Assembly (NCBI RefSeq): GCF_029784165.1
Contig: NC_073694.1
Coordinates: 168,296,118 to 168,360,117, forward strand
DNA length: 64,000 bases
Direction: 5' to 3'
DNA from: Wyeomyia smithii
Taxonomy: Eukaryota > Arthropoda > Insecta > Diptera > Culicidae
In this document: positions 11,701 through 22,784 of the stretch, in pieces
Layout: every line of letters starts with the position of its first letter
Numbering within the stretch: position 1 is the stretch's first letter
Translations under genes and position numbers: made by a program
The notes under the pieces: model-generated
What the model was told of the DNA's origin: nothing
The model's database searches: none
What the model saw: only the letters and a program-made list of their open reading frames with translations

Positions 11701-12143
11701 CACAAAGGGAGACGGGAAAATTCAATGAATGTCTTTGGCAGCCCACCATTGGCCACTCGAGTATAAATTGCTTTAATTGTAAAGTGTCGTTTGCCAACCC
11801 CCGCTGGCGCGAAGCGAACGTAGTGTAAAGAAAGACCTAATTGGTCTCCAACGCGCGTTGATTGCATTATTGATTGATAAAAAAAATTGAACAAAAGAGT
11901 TAACATCAAACGGGACGTGACGTGGGATGGCTTCTTCTGTTTTTCGTTTTTATCGTCAAAGTCCATCGTTGACTATGCTTTGATTTTCTTATATGTTGGA
12001 ATATTTTAAGATTTGGGTTTTACACCGAAATTATTTCTGATCGAACTAAATAAGCCTAAATTATACAAAATTCGGCAAATGGTACTTAAAAGTAACAAAT
12101 GTTTGAGGGCATGTAGAGAATCAATAGTTTTGAATCTATAAAA
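8785..12143. other. Intronic DNA, no gene recognised
   Basis: Several open frames of 60-132 codons exist (for example 9482-9880 and 10618-11016) but show no known domain and no consistent codon signal. A somewhat GC-richer stretch near 9600-9870, with a GTGAGT at 9649-9654, could be transposon debris. The stretch 10850-11050 contains CT- and A-rich low-complexity DNA. Confidence 0.3.
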
Positions 12144-12322
12144 ACAAAGCCTTGGTGCTACATTCCGATTCAGAACTTGACCTTCTGTTTATTATACAAA
12201 GACTACGAAGCTAGCTGTTTAATGTACAAGACAATTGCGGGGCTGACACTAACAGTCTCTCCCGAGCCGAGACTCGAACGCACGACGACTGGCTTGTTCG
12301 GCCAGCATCGTACCTCGAGACC
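12144..12322 (-). mobile_element. tRNA-derived SINE, copy B
   Basis: Read on the minus strand it matches the SINE at 29824-30036: a GGTCTCGAGGTACGATGC head, a B-box-like GCGTTCGAGTCTCGG, and a tail ending GCACCAAGGCTTTG. Relative to the other copy it lacks about 18 bp after TTAGTGTCAG. The tRNA-like head suggests transcription by RNA polymerase III and mobilisation by a partner LINE, as for SINEs in general. Confidence 0.7.
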
Positions 12323-13299
12323 AACTAAAAGGTTGTTTTGAATCCATACGTGAACAAAAAAACCGGAGAGGGTAATAATAAAAGCGTCCATTTCCCGACG
12401 ATTTTCAGCTTCCCGGGATTCGGGAAATGAAAATTTGATACTAATACGCAAATAATAAAAGGTTCTGTAATTTTAAATTGATTCTCCAATCTTGAAAATA
12501 ATTCTGATAATATTTCCCAGGATTTGATTAATTGATTTCCGGGAATTTCCGAGAAAGGCACGCTTGTAGTTAATGTCGGCTAGCTTACATATTTATCGAT
12601 AATTATCCGTATCACGTTAAATAACGCGTTGGAACTCGTGCATATTTTTGTTTTCATCGAATAAAACTCGAATTGTGCGGAAAATAAATTATTTTTTCTA
12701 AAAATGATAGACGCCCTCGACAAATGAACTTACAAAAAATTGTTCAAAATTATACTAATTATACGATTCTACGGTTATACGAACGCTGAGCAAATAGAGA
12801 AACATTGGAGAAAACTATGTTGATGTGATTCTACAAAAATTTCTCTCGACATCCAACCAGTTTTAAAAGCGAATGTTTTGTAACCGATTTGTAATAATTT
12901 GTAACACATCTACTGCATTGAGTGTTAACGCATGTGGTATTAATGTCGGTAAATTTAAAATTACTCCATAACTCACACTTCGCCTCAAAACATGTGAAAA
13001 CCAAATAATGACAACACGAATAGCACGATTCGGATAAAAACGCGTGTTACAAATCTCATTGAACTATTGCAGGATGAATACAAATATGATATTGAACAAA
13101 ATGAATGTTCTGGGTTTTATTGTTTTATTTCGCACAGTGTCGCTATATACATACAAAGCCTCTGGGCACAGGATAACCATGAGACATACATGGAAATTCT
13201 TCTATTAGATCATAAAATAGTCTTTACGCTGATGGACGCCAGAGAAAAAAAATCCGAATCCATTTGAAATTAAAGCGTGCGGATATTAAAAATTTGTTT
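12323..13299. other. Intronic DNA, nothing recognised
   Basis: AT-rich; open frames are short and unrelated to known families. Confidence 0.3.
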
Positions 13300-13402
13300 A
13301 AATTTTTTAGGATTACCTGTTCGTAACGCCAGTTTTATCCACTTTTTCATCCAAAGTCGCCCACAGATTCTCAACAAAGGGTGTACGAAATCAAATTGCA
13401 TC
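13300..13402 (-). pseudogene. Tc1-like transposase C-terminal fragment
   Basis: The minus strand reads VENLWATLDEKVDKTGVTN before a stop, close to the 'IENLW' block following the third catalytic residue in Tc1 transposases. The rest of a Tc1-like protein lies at 14900-15620 on the same strand. The intervening ITmD37E remnant (13502-14640) therefore looks inserted into the Tc1-like element, or the two are rearranged. Confidence 0.45.
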
Positions 13403-13501
13403 ACAGAAAAAGATTTGGTAAATTTCACTCATTTAACCAATCGCCTTCTAACTTTCAGGTAGTAACATAAAACATGTTATTTAGTGTTTTCACTGTTTGT
13501 T

Positions 13502-14640
13502 TTATTTAATTTCATCCCCATATAAAAATGTGCGAACTTTTCTCTTAACACTGCTCATAAGGGGGCTTTTTACGGGAGTCACTTCTCGGTAAAATGACAA
13601 CCGTAATAGGCACAGTGAAAGTGATTCCCATTTGATTTGCACGCGTCTTTTTTCACCGTGAGATTTTTTCACTTCGTTCTCACCATGAGGTGACATCCGT
13701 AATAAGCCCCAAGGTCTTGTACAACGTTTGGACCCATTTAAGTGCTTGCTTCACGTTGGCCCAGTACATTTCAATTGTACGCAGTTCAGGTACTTTCAAG
13801 AGATTGACATGCTTCGGTACAAAGTTGACTTCCTTAATCTATCGGCAAGAAAATTGTAGGACCATTGTGTGACCTCAGAAGTGGAAGTAAACGCTTTTGG
13901 AGACATTCTTTCAAGAATACCTGTCCATTTACCGTCCCGGTTGTCACGAATGGGGTGCTCCGCTTTCCACTCGAGCAAATTGCTCACGTACTTTGACACC
14001 TTCTGCTTTCTAACGTCCTCAGAAGTTTCGAATTTATGATGAGCGGTGAAGTTCTGGAGTGTCTCTACAAGTACTTCATATGTAACTTGTTCGAATTCTC
14101 CCTCCCTAACAAAATATAGCCTAATGAGCATTCAAAGAGCAAAAGAGTGAAACCAAGCATGTTCGCCACCATACCCTTACTAACACGCAGAGAATCCTGA
14201 GTAAGAATCCCCAGGATATCGATTAACACGGTGACGGAATCGTGAAAGGAATCGCAAACACGATCTGGAGGATTCCTTCTCACGATTCTTATTCAAGAAT
14301 CCTAGAGCCATAAACAGGGCATTCCTGAGGATTCTTTTTTCAGGAATCTTTTTCAAGGACGCTCACGAATCCAATGTGAGGAATCCTAGAGAATCTATGC
14401 GATTCGTATGTGTTCGTCCGGGTATTCTGTCGTCCATTGCGGCTCTGCGCCTTCAGAACTTTGTCCTTAACGTTTTTTCGCATCTCGAACGAAAGTTTTA
14501 CTCAAATGCAGTTTTCAGCCACGTCTCTAAATGAACTGTTCGAATTCCTCTTAAAAGCTTGAACTATCCGCTTGTGATCCTTCACACTATGCGGAAATTC
14601 AGGATCAAATGCTTGTTGTCCGATTTAAAACACGAGTTAC
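13502..14640 (-). pseudogene. ITmD37E mariner-like transposase remnant, copy 1
   Basis: Minus-strand pieces in order: a helix-turn-helix region (14640-14430, in several frames, ending KVLKAQSRNGRQN), then FTAHHKFETSEDVRKQKVSK (within 13796-14131), then VKRKVRTFLYGDE near the C-terminus (13502-13696). The same order and motifs occur in the copy at 20240-21160. These are features of the mosquito ITmD37E family of the IS630-Tc1-mariner superfamily. It carries several frameshifts and is split by a GAATCC-rich repeat, so it cannot encode an active transposase. Confidence 0.6.
14165..14425. repeat. GAATCC-rich repeat inserted in the mariner remnant
   Basis: About 260 bp dense in GAATCCT, AGAATCC and their inverses. 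It separates the N-terminal and middle parts of the ITmD37E remnant, so it is probably a later MITE insertion. Exact ends and a target duplication were not found. Confidence 0.45.
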
Positions 14641-14899
14641 CGTAAACTTAAAACATTCCCAGCTTTCTGCTGATTGCACATTAAAAAAAAAGATTCAAAT
14701 TTTCGAGGTATGAGCGCGAAGATTATTCATGCCTATTCTGTTCTTCTGACTCCATCGGCATAACGATTGCACTAGCAGCTAAGTGCAATTAGCACAATGA
14801 CAACAATACACATTGAACAAATTTCACCCAAATGCTCAATAGAAAATATCCAATGAGTAAAAAGTTACAGCCATTTGAAATGGATGCAATATGATTTCG

Positions 14900-15620
14900 T
14901 ACACTCTTCAGGATTTTAATCGGGACTTTGCGGTGGCCACACCATCGCATCAGTTTGATCCGGTCAGATCGGAATAATGCGGTTGTTTCCTTCGCTGTAT
15001 GGTTCGGGTCCTTTCCTTGCTTGAAAATGTAGCTGTCCTCCAGCCTCATTTGCAGTATGAATTCTTCCAGCTACTCGCAAAAATGGCGAGGAAGAATGAA
15101 TAATCATCGACAGTCATAACATTGTTAACCTACGTTAAGCCCACGAGAAACACTCCCACATCAGTATGCTTCCACCATTGTGCTTCATAGCCATTTGTAG
15201 ATGCCGGTTCTAGAAGCTCTCGTCGCTCTTCCGCCACACTCAGAGTTACTTTTTTTTGTTAAACAGCTCGAACTTGGAATTGTCCGACCAAATATTCCGC
15301 GCATCCAGAACTTCAGCGGTTTGTTGACATGGTCCCTGGCAAACTGAAGTCGTTCTATCGTTGGTGTTGCTAATCATTGGACGCTTTTTTTTCAAGTTCC
15401 GTTCCGCCAAGCGGTGTCGAATGGTGCAATTGGATTTTGTCGATCGTGGATTTTTCTTCACTTCCCCGATTATTAGCGTCCCTATTCTTGCATCAGTTCG
15501 ACATTTCGGTCCTCTTCCTGGTCGATCCGTTATGTTGCCGAGTGTCTGATGCTTCCGAATGACCAGCTGGACCGCACCTCATACTGCTCAGCAATGGTCC
15601 GCTGAGACTCATTACGCTGC
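14900..15620 (-). pseudogene. Tc1-like transposase remnant
   Basis: In minus-strand order: EVKKNPRSTKSNCTIRHRLA (N-terminal DNA-binding part, near 15460), ARNIWSDNSKFELF (second catalytic block, 15246-15300), and KQGKDPNHTAKETTALF (third block, near 15000), all recognisable Tc1 transposase landmarks. The frames are interrupted and WSD-E reads WSDN, so a catalytic-region residue is changed. The 5' end abuts the TIR element at 15620-16387. Confidence 0.65.
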
Positions 15621-16387
15621 ACTCAAAATATTTTTCACGTTATAATTACCGGAAAAGTTATGTGAATATTTTCCACTGTCATTTTCACGTAGATTTTATG
15701 TGATTGTAATTTGAGTTCATTATGATCTGGTGAGATGATTTATCCTGTGGATCTCATTCAGTAGACATATGCATTTCAAGTGAGTTTCACGTAGAATTCA
15801 ACTACCGGTAAAGTGAAAAGCATTTGATAATTTTCAATTGTGGTTTCCCAAATTCTTAAAAGACTAGGAATAGTTTTCAGAAATTACTGAAAAATGTTAC
15901 TTGATAAGTCGCACGGGCATGTAAAATCGCCAATTCGTAAATGAATTTAATGACATACAAAATGACAAATATTGCAGCATTCGCCGGCGATAGTTACTGT
16001 TAGCTGCAACTGTTTCTGTTCAGGTAATCCCTCGCCATTTGAACTGAATCTGTGTGAAATCTGTAAGCTCAAGATTCAATGTCGAATTCTTATGGTTCTC
16101 CTAATGCTCACTAATTGGCAAGTCATCGAAAAATTCCAGTTTATGTTCAGAGACTGAATCAGGCAGCAGCTTCGCCATGTTTTCTGTGTATTTTCGCACA
16201 GAGAGTTCACGCGATACTTCATTCTGTTTGACGTTGTCAAGTTGACGTGGATGCTACGTGATAAAACATAGTATGCATGTGATTTCCACGCAGATGTTAT
16301 GTTTGTCACATAAATCATGCAAAATGACAGCAAATGAAGAAGTACAGGAAATTTCACGTAACAATAATGTGAAAAATATTTTAAGTG
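15620..16387. mobile_element. 768-bp element with CACTYAAAATATTTTTCAC inverted ends
   Basis: The left end CACTCAAAATATTTTTCAC and the right end (inverse of CACTTAAAATATTTTTCAC) differ by one base over 19. Both are followed by partly palindromic TTCACGTA/TACGTGAA-type motifs. No transposase is present. It may have inserted into, or be part of, the adjoining Tc1-like remnant. The duplication size is unclear. Confidence 0.6.
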
Positions 16388-16609
16388 TGGAACTCACACA
16401 TAATCAAATTTCAAACCTGGTGTTGAAATTTGTCTCCCAGTCATTTTCGGGTAGCTTCCTCAGGTACAAAAACACGACAGTGCGCATGAACAGTTGACTA
16501 AACAGCTACTAACATTTTGTTCGTGTCAGATGTAAACAAACAACTGTCAAAACCGAGGGGTGCATGAATAAAAAAACAAACACGGTAAAACAAAGTTACG
16601 CAAGTGAAT

Positions 16610-18085
16610 TTTTTGACGTTGACTAACGTCTATATCGAAGTTAGGCCCCTGAATTTGAAAATCTAGTAATTCAACCAGAGAAAACCAGGGAAAAGTGGTC
16701 AGATTTTGAGCGCTTATTTTGCAGTCATCTACAATCAGGTTTTCGAGGTTTTGGCATCAATCGATCAGAACTTCTTTTACGGTTAAATTTATGTAACAAA
16801 AACAAACTATTTATTGAGATACACTATTGAAAAATTGGTAATCAATATCGATTGTCTAAATCATACCGCGCAGCCAATCACTACCTCTCTTCCCAAGCAC
16901 AGTCGACACTAACGGATACAATCGATCTGACTTTGTTGTTATTGTTGTGGTCACTTTCTGTTTCCGATGTTTATGCTGCTGCTAGCGGAAAAAACCTTGC
17001 AAATATGCATCTTTTTGTTGGTGTTAATTTTACGACAGCGGCCGGCGCCCCATCATTTTGATTCCAAAACTGCACCAGCGACATGCGGATGCTAGGTGAT
17101 AACAGCTGAAAGGAGGAAAGACAAGAGTACCGGTCATCTCGTGCCGGTTTTACTCGTTATGCTGGTGGCTGTTAGTTATAAATGGCACTGCAAAATACTA
17201 AAATGGCTGGAATTCTGGACGGACTAACCAAAAACAAAAATATATTCGGCACCTGGCCCCTTTTGGTGCCTCGAAATTTTGTTACAGAAGCGGCTAATTG
17301 AATTTTCTGTTTTACCAAATGCTGCTGCAAGCGGAAAAAATCTTGCATAAATGCATGTTTGTGTTGGTGTTAATATTACGACAGCGGCCGGCGCAGCTTT
17401 CAAGAAAAATTTTTCCTTACCATTCCATCACCTATGTAGCTCCACCTTCTTTTTATTTATCTGACGAAGCCTTGGTATAAAACGTACCGTTCGAACATTT
17501 CACCCCATCAGTTTCATTACTAAACCGTACCGGCTACATACGGACGCTATCTTGAAAGAATTCTGGACGGACTGACCAAAAACATGGATATATTCAGCAC
17601 CTGGCCCCTTTTGGTGCCTCGAAATTTTGTTACAGAAGCGGCTAATTGAATTTTCTGTTTTATTACAAAATGCTGCTGCTAGCGGATAAAACCTTGCAAA
17701 TATGCATCTGTTTGTTGGTGTTAAGTTTACGACAGCGGCCGGCGCCCCATCATTTTGATTCCAAAACTGCACCAGCGACATGCGGATGCTAGGTGATAGC
17801 AGCTGAAAGGAGGAAAGACAAGAGTACCGGTCATCTCGTGCCGGTTTTACTCGTTATGCTGGTGGCTGTTAGTAATAAATGGCTACTGCAAAATACTAAA
17901 ATGGCTGGAATTCTGGACGAGAATAATCGGAAACTGGTACCTTTTGGAGCCACGAAATTTTGTTACAGAAGTTTTGTAAAAGAAGCGTTGCAATTCCCTC
18001 TACTATTTGCTTCAATGGAATATTTTTTTTTTTTAAGAATACGGTAGTCAACGTCATGCGGTCGTGTCTTGAATACCACCCTCCT
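16610..18085. mobile_element. Composite repeat element B, related to element A
   Basis: The left end TTTTTTGACGTTGACTAACG and the right end (GTAGTCAACGTCATGCGGTC) are inverted and resemble the ends of element A (TTTTTTGACGTAGAACTAC and TTCTACGTCAACCTTGCGG). The CCAAT-like CAGCCAATCAC and CCCAAGCACAGTCGACAC occur near 16870-16910. The bulk is a ~347-bp tandem array. No protein is encoded. Confidence 0.5.
16973..17965 (+). repeat. Tandem array, three units of about 347 bp
   Basis: Units begin GCTGCTGCTAGCGGA near 16975, GCTGCTGCAAGCGGA near 17322 and GCTGCTGCTAGCGGA near 17671. Units 1 and 3 share a ~185-bp block starting CGGCGCCCCATCATTTTG that is nearly identical in both. Unit 2 carries an unrelated block there with GGTATAAAACGTACCG (TATA-like). 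All share AGCACCTGGCCCC-type and ACGACAGCGGCCGGCGC segments. Confidence 0.8.
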
Positions 18086-18605
18086 ACTTTTTTCAAGTTA
18101 TGATTCAGAAACAAAAGCCATATTTTTTTCTGAAAATCAACGATACTGAAATGGCCAAGTGGTCTGCTAATTACCTTCTTTCACGTAATATTGACTTAAA
18201 TACCGGAAAGCTGTAATAAAACTTTTAATAGTGGCACCTAGGGGCTAGACACCTTTATTTTCATGAAAAATATTTCGAATTTATTACTCGATATCGGTAG
18301 ATATATTTTGATATTCATCATTTATCTGGCAATTGACAACCATCTAACGATGCTATAACGTCAATGAGCTATGATATAAATAGAGGAGGGCCCGAGAATG
18401 CTACGATAAATACTTCGTAATATTGTATATTAGAAGTATTTCGCAGTATATCAATAGTGTCTTGCCCCAAGAGTGGCACACTTTTTGGCAAATGGGGGTA
18501 AATATTTTTTGCGCTCATCAGTGTAAATCCAGACTAGGCACACCCCCACAAAGAATTGTTAAAATGTGCTTGAGTCAACAAATTTTATTGCTTATATTTT
18601 TTATA

Positions 18606-20128
18606 GGCATTAAGACCTGTTCTCAAAAATGGTGCACGAGGAGAAGACATCAGAATTCCAGCCCCCGATCTTCTGGAGGTGGAGGAGGAGATTGGTCGGC
18701 TGAAAAACAATAAAGCTGCTGGAGTGGACCAACTTCCCAGCGAGCTATTGAAATACGGTGGAGAAACACTGGCTAGAGCCGTGCACTGGGTCATTGTCAA
18801 GGTTTGGGAGAAAGAACGAGTACCGGAGGAGTGGATGGAGGGTATTGTGTGTCCCATCTACAAAAAGGGCGACAAACTGGAGTGCTGCAATTACCGGGCA
18901 ATCACTCTGTTGAACGCCGCCTACAAGGTACTCTCCCAAATACTTTGCCGTCGACTATCACCATTTGCGAAGCAGTTCGTGGGGCACTACCAGGCGGGAT
19001 TTATGGGTGCTCGCGCCACCACGGATCAGATATTCGCGGTTTGGCAGGTTATGCAGAAATGCCGCGAATATAACGTGCCCACACATCATTTGTTCATCGA
19101 TTTCAAATCGGCGTACGACACAATCGATCGGGACAAGCTATGGCAAGTTATGCACGACTACGGATTTCCGGACAAACTGACGCGGTTGGTCAAAGCGACG
19201 ATGGATCGAGTGATGTGTGTAGTTCGAGTTTCGGGGGCACTCTCGAGCCCCTTCGAAACCCGAAGAGGTCTAAGGCAAGGTGATGGGCTCTCGTGCCTAC
19301 TATTTAACATTGCCCTGGAAGGTGTCATTAGAAGAGCGGGGATTAACACGAGTGGCGGATACGTACATCGGACTAAAGGCTGAAGCCAAACGGATTGGAC
19401 TGGTCATCAATGCATCGAAGATGAAGTACATGAAAGGAAGGGGTTCACGAGAGGACAGTGCTAACCTCCCCACCTCGAGTTCAAATTGGTGGTGATGAAA
19501 TCGAGGTGGTTGATGAGTTCGTGTATCTGGGCTCACTGGTAACTGCCGACAACGATACCAGCAGAGAAATTCAACGGCGCATTATGGCAGGAAATCGTGC
19601 ATACTTTGGTCTCCGGAGGACGCTCCGATCGAGTAGAATTCGTCGCCGCACCAAGTTAACCATCTACAAGACGCTGATCAGACCGGTAGTCCTCTACGGG
19701 CATGAGACATGGACTATTCTTGTGGAGGACCAACGCGCCCTTGCGGTCTTCGAGCGGAAGGTGTTGCGTACCATCTTCGGTGGACTGCTGATGGAAAACG
19801 GAGTGTGGAGAAGGCGAATGAACCACGAACTGCAGGAGCTGCTTGGGGAGCCATCTATCGTTCACACCGCTAAGATAGGCAGGTTGCGGTGGGCTGGGCA
19901 TGTTGTAAGGATGTCAGACGACAGCCCGGTAAAGATGGTTCTTGAAACCAATCCGCCAGGGACGAGACGGAGAGGTGCACAGCGAGCAAGGTGGATCGAT
20001 CAGGTGGAAGACGACCTGCGGACCCTACGCGGACTGCAGAGCTGGCGAACTGCAGCCATGGACCGAGTGGAATGGAGACGACTCTTACGTACAGCAAAGG
20101 CCACACCACGGCTTGGGACTGTTTGGTA
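18606..20128 (+). pseudogene. RTE-type non-LTR retrotransposon fragment (reverse transcriptase and C-terminal region)
   Basis: The first frame (to 19383) has clear non-LTR RT motifs: NNKAAGVDQLPSELLKYGG, EEWMEGIVCPIYKKGD, YRAITLLNAAYKVLS, QAGFMGARATTDQIF, FIDFKSAYDTID and LRQGDGLSCLLFNIALEG. Just after this, where the FADD catalytic box should follow, a deletion joins INTSGG directly to the region downstream (GLKAEAKRIGLVINASK), with a frameshift. The second frame (19458-20129) holds the conserved YKTLIRPVVLYG-ETW and LRWAGHVVRM segments. The 5' part, with the endonuclease, is missing. It is a dead 5'-truncated copy resembling mosquito RTE-type elements (JAM1-like), an assignment from memory. 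Confidence 0.8.
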
Positions 20129-20239
20129 AGATACCTATTCTCAAAAAAAAAACGCACCAGACAAAAGACTTAAAATTTTATTTAAGTCGAATTTTCTTGA
20201 AACTTTTGGGAAATAAACTAAAACATATGGATTATGTTT

Positions 20240-21160
20240 CGGCATAACTATTTTATTCAATTTCTATTACATTTTGTGCATCGGTGGAGCCGACCTTTTT
20301 GGTCGCTTTTATCCATTCTTCAACTCCAACTCGTTTTTAACCACCTTGGACGATTCTCGAACTTTGTCCCGAAATGCCCAAAACTTATGGCCCCAAATCA
20401 TTTCACCAGACGAATCTCTGGTTAATTTGGGGGGTTGGCGGTTCTTGCTACAAAAACAACGTTATTGTCTCTCTACCAAAATAATGTCTCGGCTCCGTGG
20501 GATCACAAGAAAGGTAACAACGCTTCTGGAGCCACTCGGTGCGATGAATTTCGCTGTTGATGGTACCCGTTGTGATGTACGGTTTACCGCATTGGCATAT
20601 GGCCTACTAGAGCAAGTATTTTTTGGTGAATTTGCCCACTTTCTTCTTTCTAATATGTTCCGGAACATAAAACCGTGATTGGGCAAACTCCAGCTCCGGT
20701 ATCTGCTCTGCGTAACCACACATCGGTTTCATTAACCACTCTCGATACAGCTTCCTTTCGGGATTTGGCCGCCGTGTTTTGTTGATCATGCCGGTTTGGT
20801 GCCTTCCGGACTTTGAATGCACGAAGTTCAGCTTGTTTCTGAACCAACCAGGCGAAACACATTGCCTTCAGAGCCACGTCACGAATCGAAAGGCATAAAT
20901 TACGCTTGAAATAATCCAACACCTTCCGGCCTTCACAGGGTCAGCTGTCTTCGATTCCAGCTCGCCGCTCGGTCGTCTGGAACTCCTCTCATGATTTTAC
21001 CACCCGAGATAATATTGTATGGGTGATTCCAAGTTGTCTTCCGATCCATCTCATGGTCGCAGTCGGATTTTCCATGACGGCGCGCAAAATTCCCTGGTGA
21101 TTTTCTTCTTGTTTCGATGACATTGCAATAACCGCTGAACTGATTGTTATGCAATTCTGC
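20240..21160 (-). pseudogene. ITmD37E mariner-like transposase remnant, copy 2
   Basis: On the minus strand: QGILRAVMENPTATMRWIGR and QLGITHTILSRVVKS (N-terminal helix-turn-helix), LDYFKRNLCLSIRDV, then FKVRKAPNRHDQQNTAAKSR, then FYVPEHIRKKKVGKFTKKYL. The order and the 'QN-AKSR' and 'IRKKK-KF-KKYL' blocks are those of ITmD37E transposases. Frameshifts and stops break it throughout. It lies immediately behind the RTE fragment, inside the knk intron. Confidence 0.7.
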
Positions 21161-22784
21161 ACATGTGAATAATACACTCCAAACTAGTTATACCAAGCTT
21201 TTCATCCAGTTTTACCCACGGACGAAGTTACATTTTTTTCGTTCTGTAATTGTTGATTCGAAAATTTCCTGGTATAAAAGTGTTGTAAACTGTTCACATA
21301 ATAAATATCTCAACATACAACTATTACTATCTTGAAGCTGTTATCAAATAGGTAAACATTGGCCACGTTGCATTCCAAAATGCACGTTGAAAATTGTTAC
21401 CGGATCGGGAAGAATTCATCCTAGATTAGTTTTTATTTGATTCCCGAGCGATACTATCACAAAATCCTCGAGTCCTGAAGTTTAGATTTGGAGGAGGACG
21501 AAATGACTTTGAATACCCGTGTCTGCATCGTAAGTTTTTAGGGGTATAACGTATGTGATTTCAAAAAAATCTACAGATATGTATATCAATGCCAAAGACC
21601 ACTAGAACAACAGTTTTTTCATACATTTTGCTCACGACACCTCAACAACGGTTAGTGCTGCCATCTGATGACTTAAATGCGCATAAAACTGTGGTGATAA
21701 GCAAAATCGATTTATCGTACATAATCCGCCAGATGGAAATGAAAACTAGATGGCAGCATCGCATAAGGATATTGAAAATTAGATGGCAGGACTACACGAG
21801 GATATTAAAAAAAAATGCTTCACCTTTCACCACCTTGCCGGCATCATCAAATTAGTATCAGTAGACATATTAGTTCGACTTTCATTCACGCGCGACGACA
21901 TTAGTGTTCGCTGCATACTGCAAAAGTATGCATACTGCAAGAGATATCTTGTACTAGTCATTTTTGCTATTATTATAGATGTAAAAAGGCACATTACCGA
22001 GTAGAATGATACTTGTCAAGAGGCACGATGTCCCAGTGGAAAAATGTGACATTCATTCTGCCGTGAGCAAACAAAGTGACGTAAATGCCATTTTTTCGAA
22101 TATGTGGTTTCTATTCCAATTTGTTCGTTATTCCAAGACCCATTTTTTGGTAGCATTCTTTTAGTTGTTACTTATTCGTACGTTGCATAAAATCAAGAAA
22201 ACAAAATGACAAGTAACCCGTTCGTTTTTGGGCCGTATTGGAAAACTGATCAAATTGATGTACGTCATAATGTCATATCACGGCAGCATTGGTCCAATTT
22301 TGTAGAAATCGCGGGACGTTTCAAAGGCGTGGGATACTTTTGATAAACACGGGACATTTCGCGGGGCCAATTCTGAACAGGACATTTTGTTGGAACGCTG
22401 GTCGCTTTAGTCAAGTTCAAAGTGATAGTCGATAACATCTCATTCAGATTATTTTTTACACATCTACAACTTTGAGTTCTTTCATCCATTCCTGATTGAT
22501 ACTAAATTAAGAGAAATTTTTTATCACGGAATAAACCACCAACATGGAAAAAATACCCTTCTAGATAAGAACCGTAATTATTTCCAATCACGGCCACTAG
22601 GGGCATTGTAGTAATTATTAGGAAGCGTTATTTGGTGAGCGATTCTGTATGCAGTTTTTGAAATTGATGAAGTTTGCGAATTATAAGCGATTTTACATAA
22701 ATACCAAAATTTGCGCTGCGACAATGCTGATTGTTTTAGAAAGGTTAAGAATTTGTTTTTTTTTTCGCATTTACTCATTTGCAG
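21161..22784. other. 3' end of the large knk intron
   Basis: Two short diverged tandem units around an AGATGGCAG motif near 21730-21815 are the only repeat noticed. It ends in a poly-T tract and GCAG acceptor (22781-22784). No exon is visible in between. Confidence 0.4.

Noticed and set aside
20274..20678. 134-codon plus-strand frame
   Set aside because: Antisense shadow of the ITmD37E remnant.
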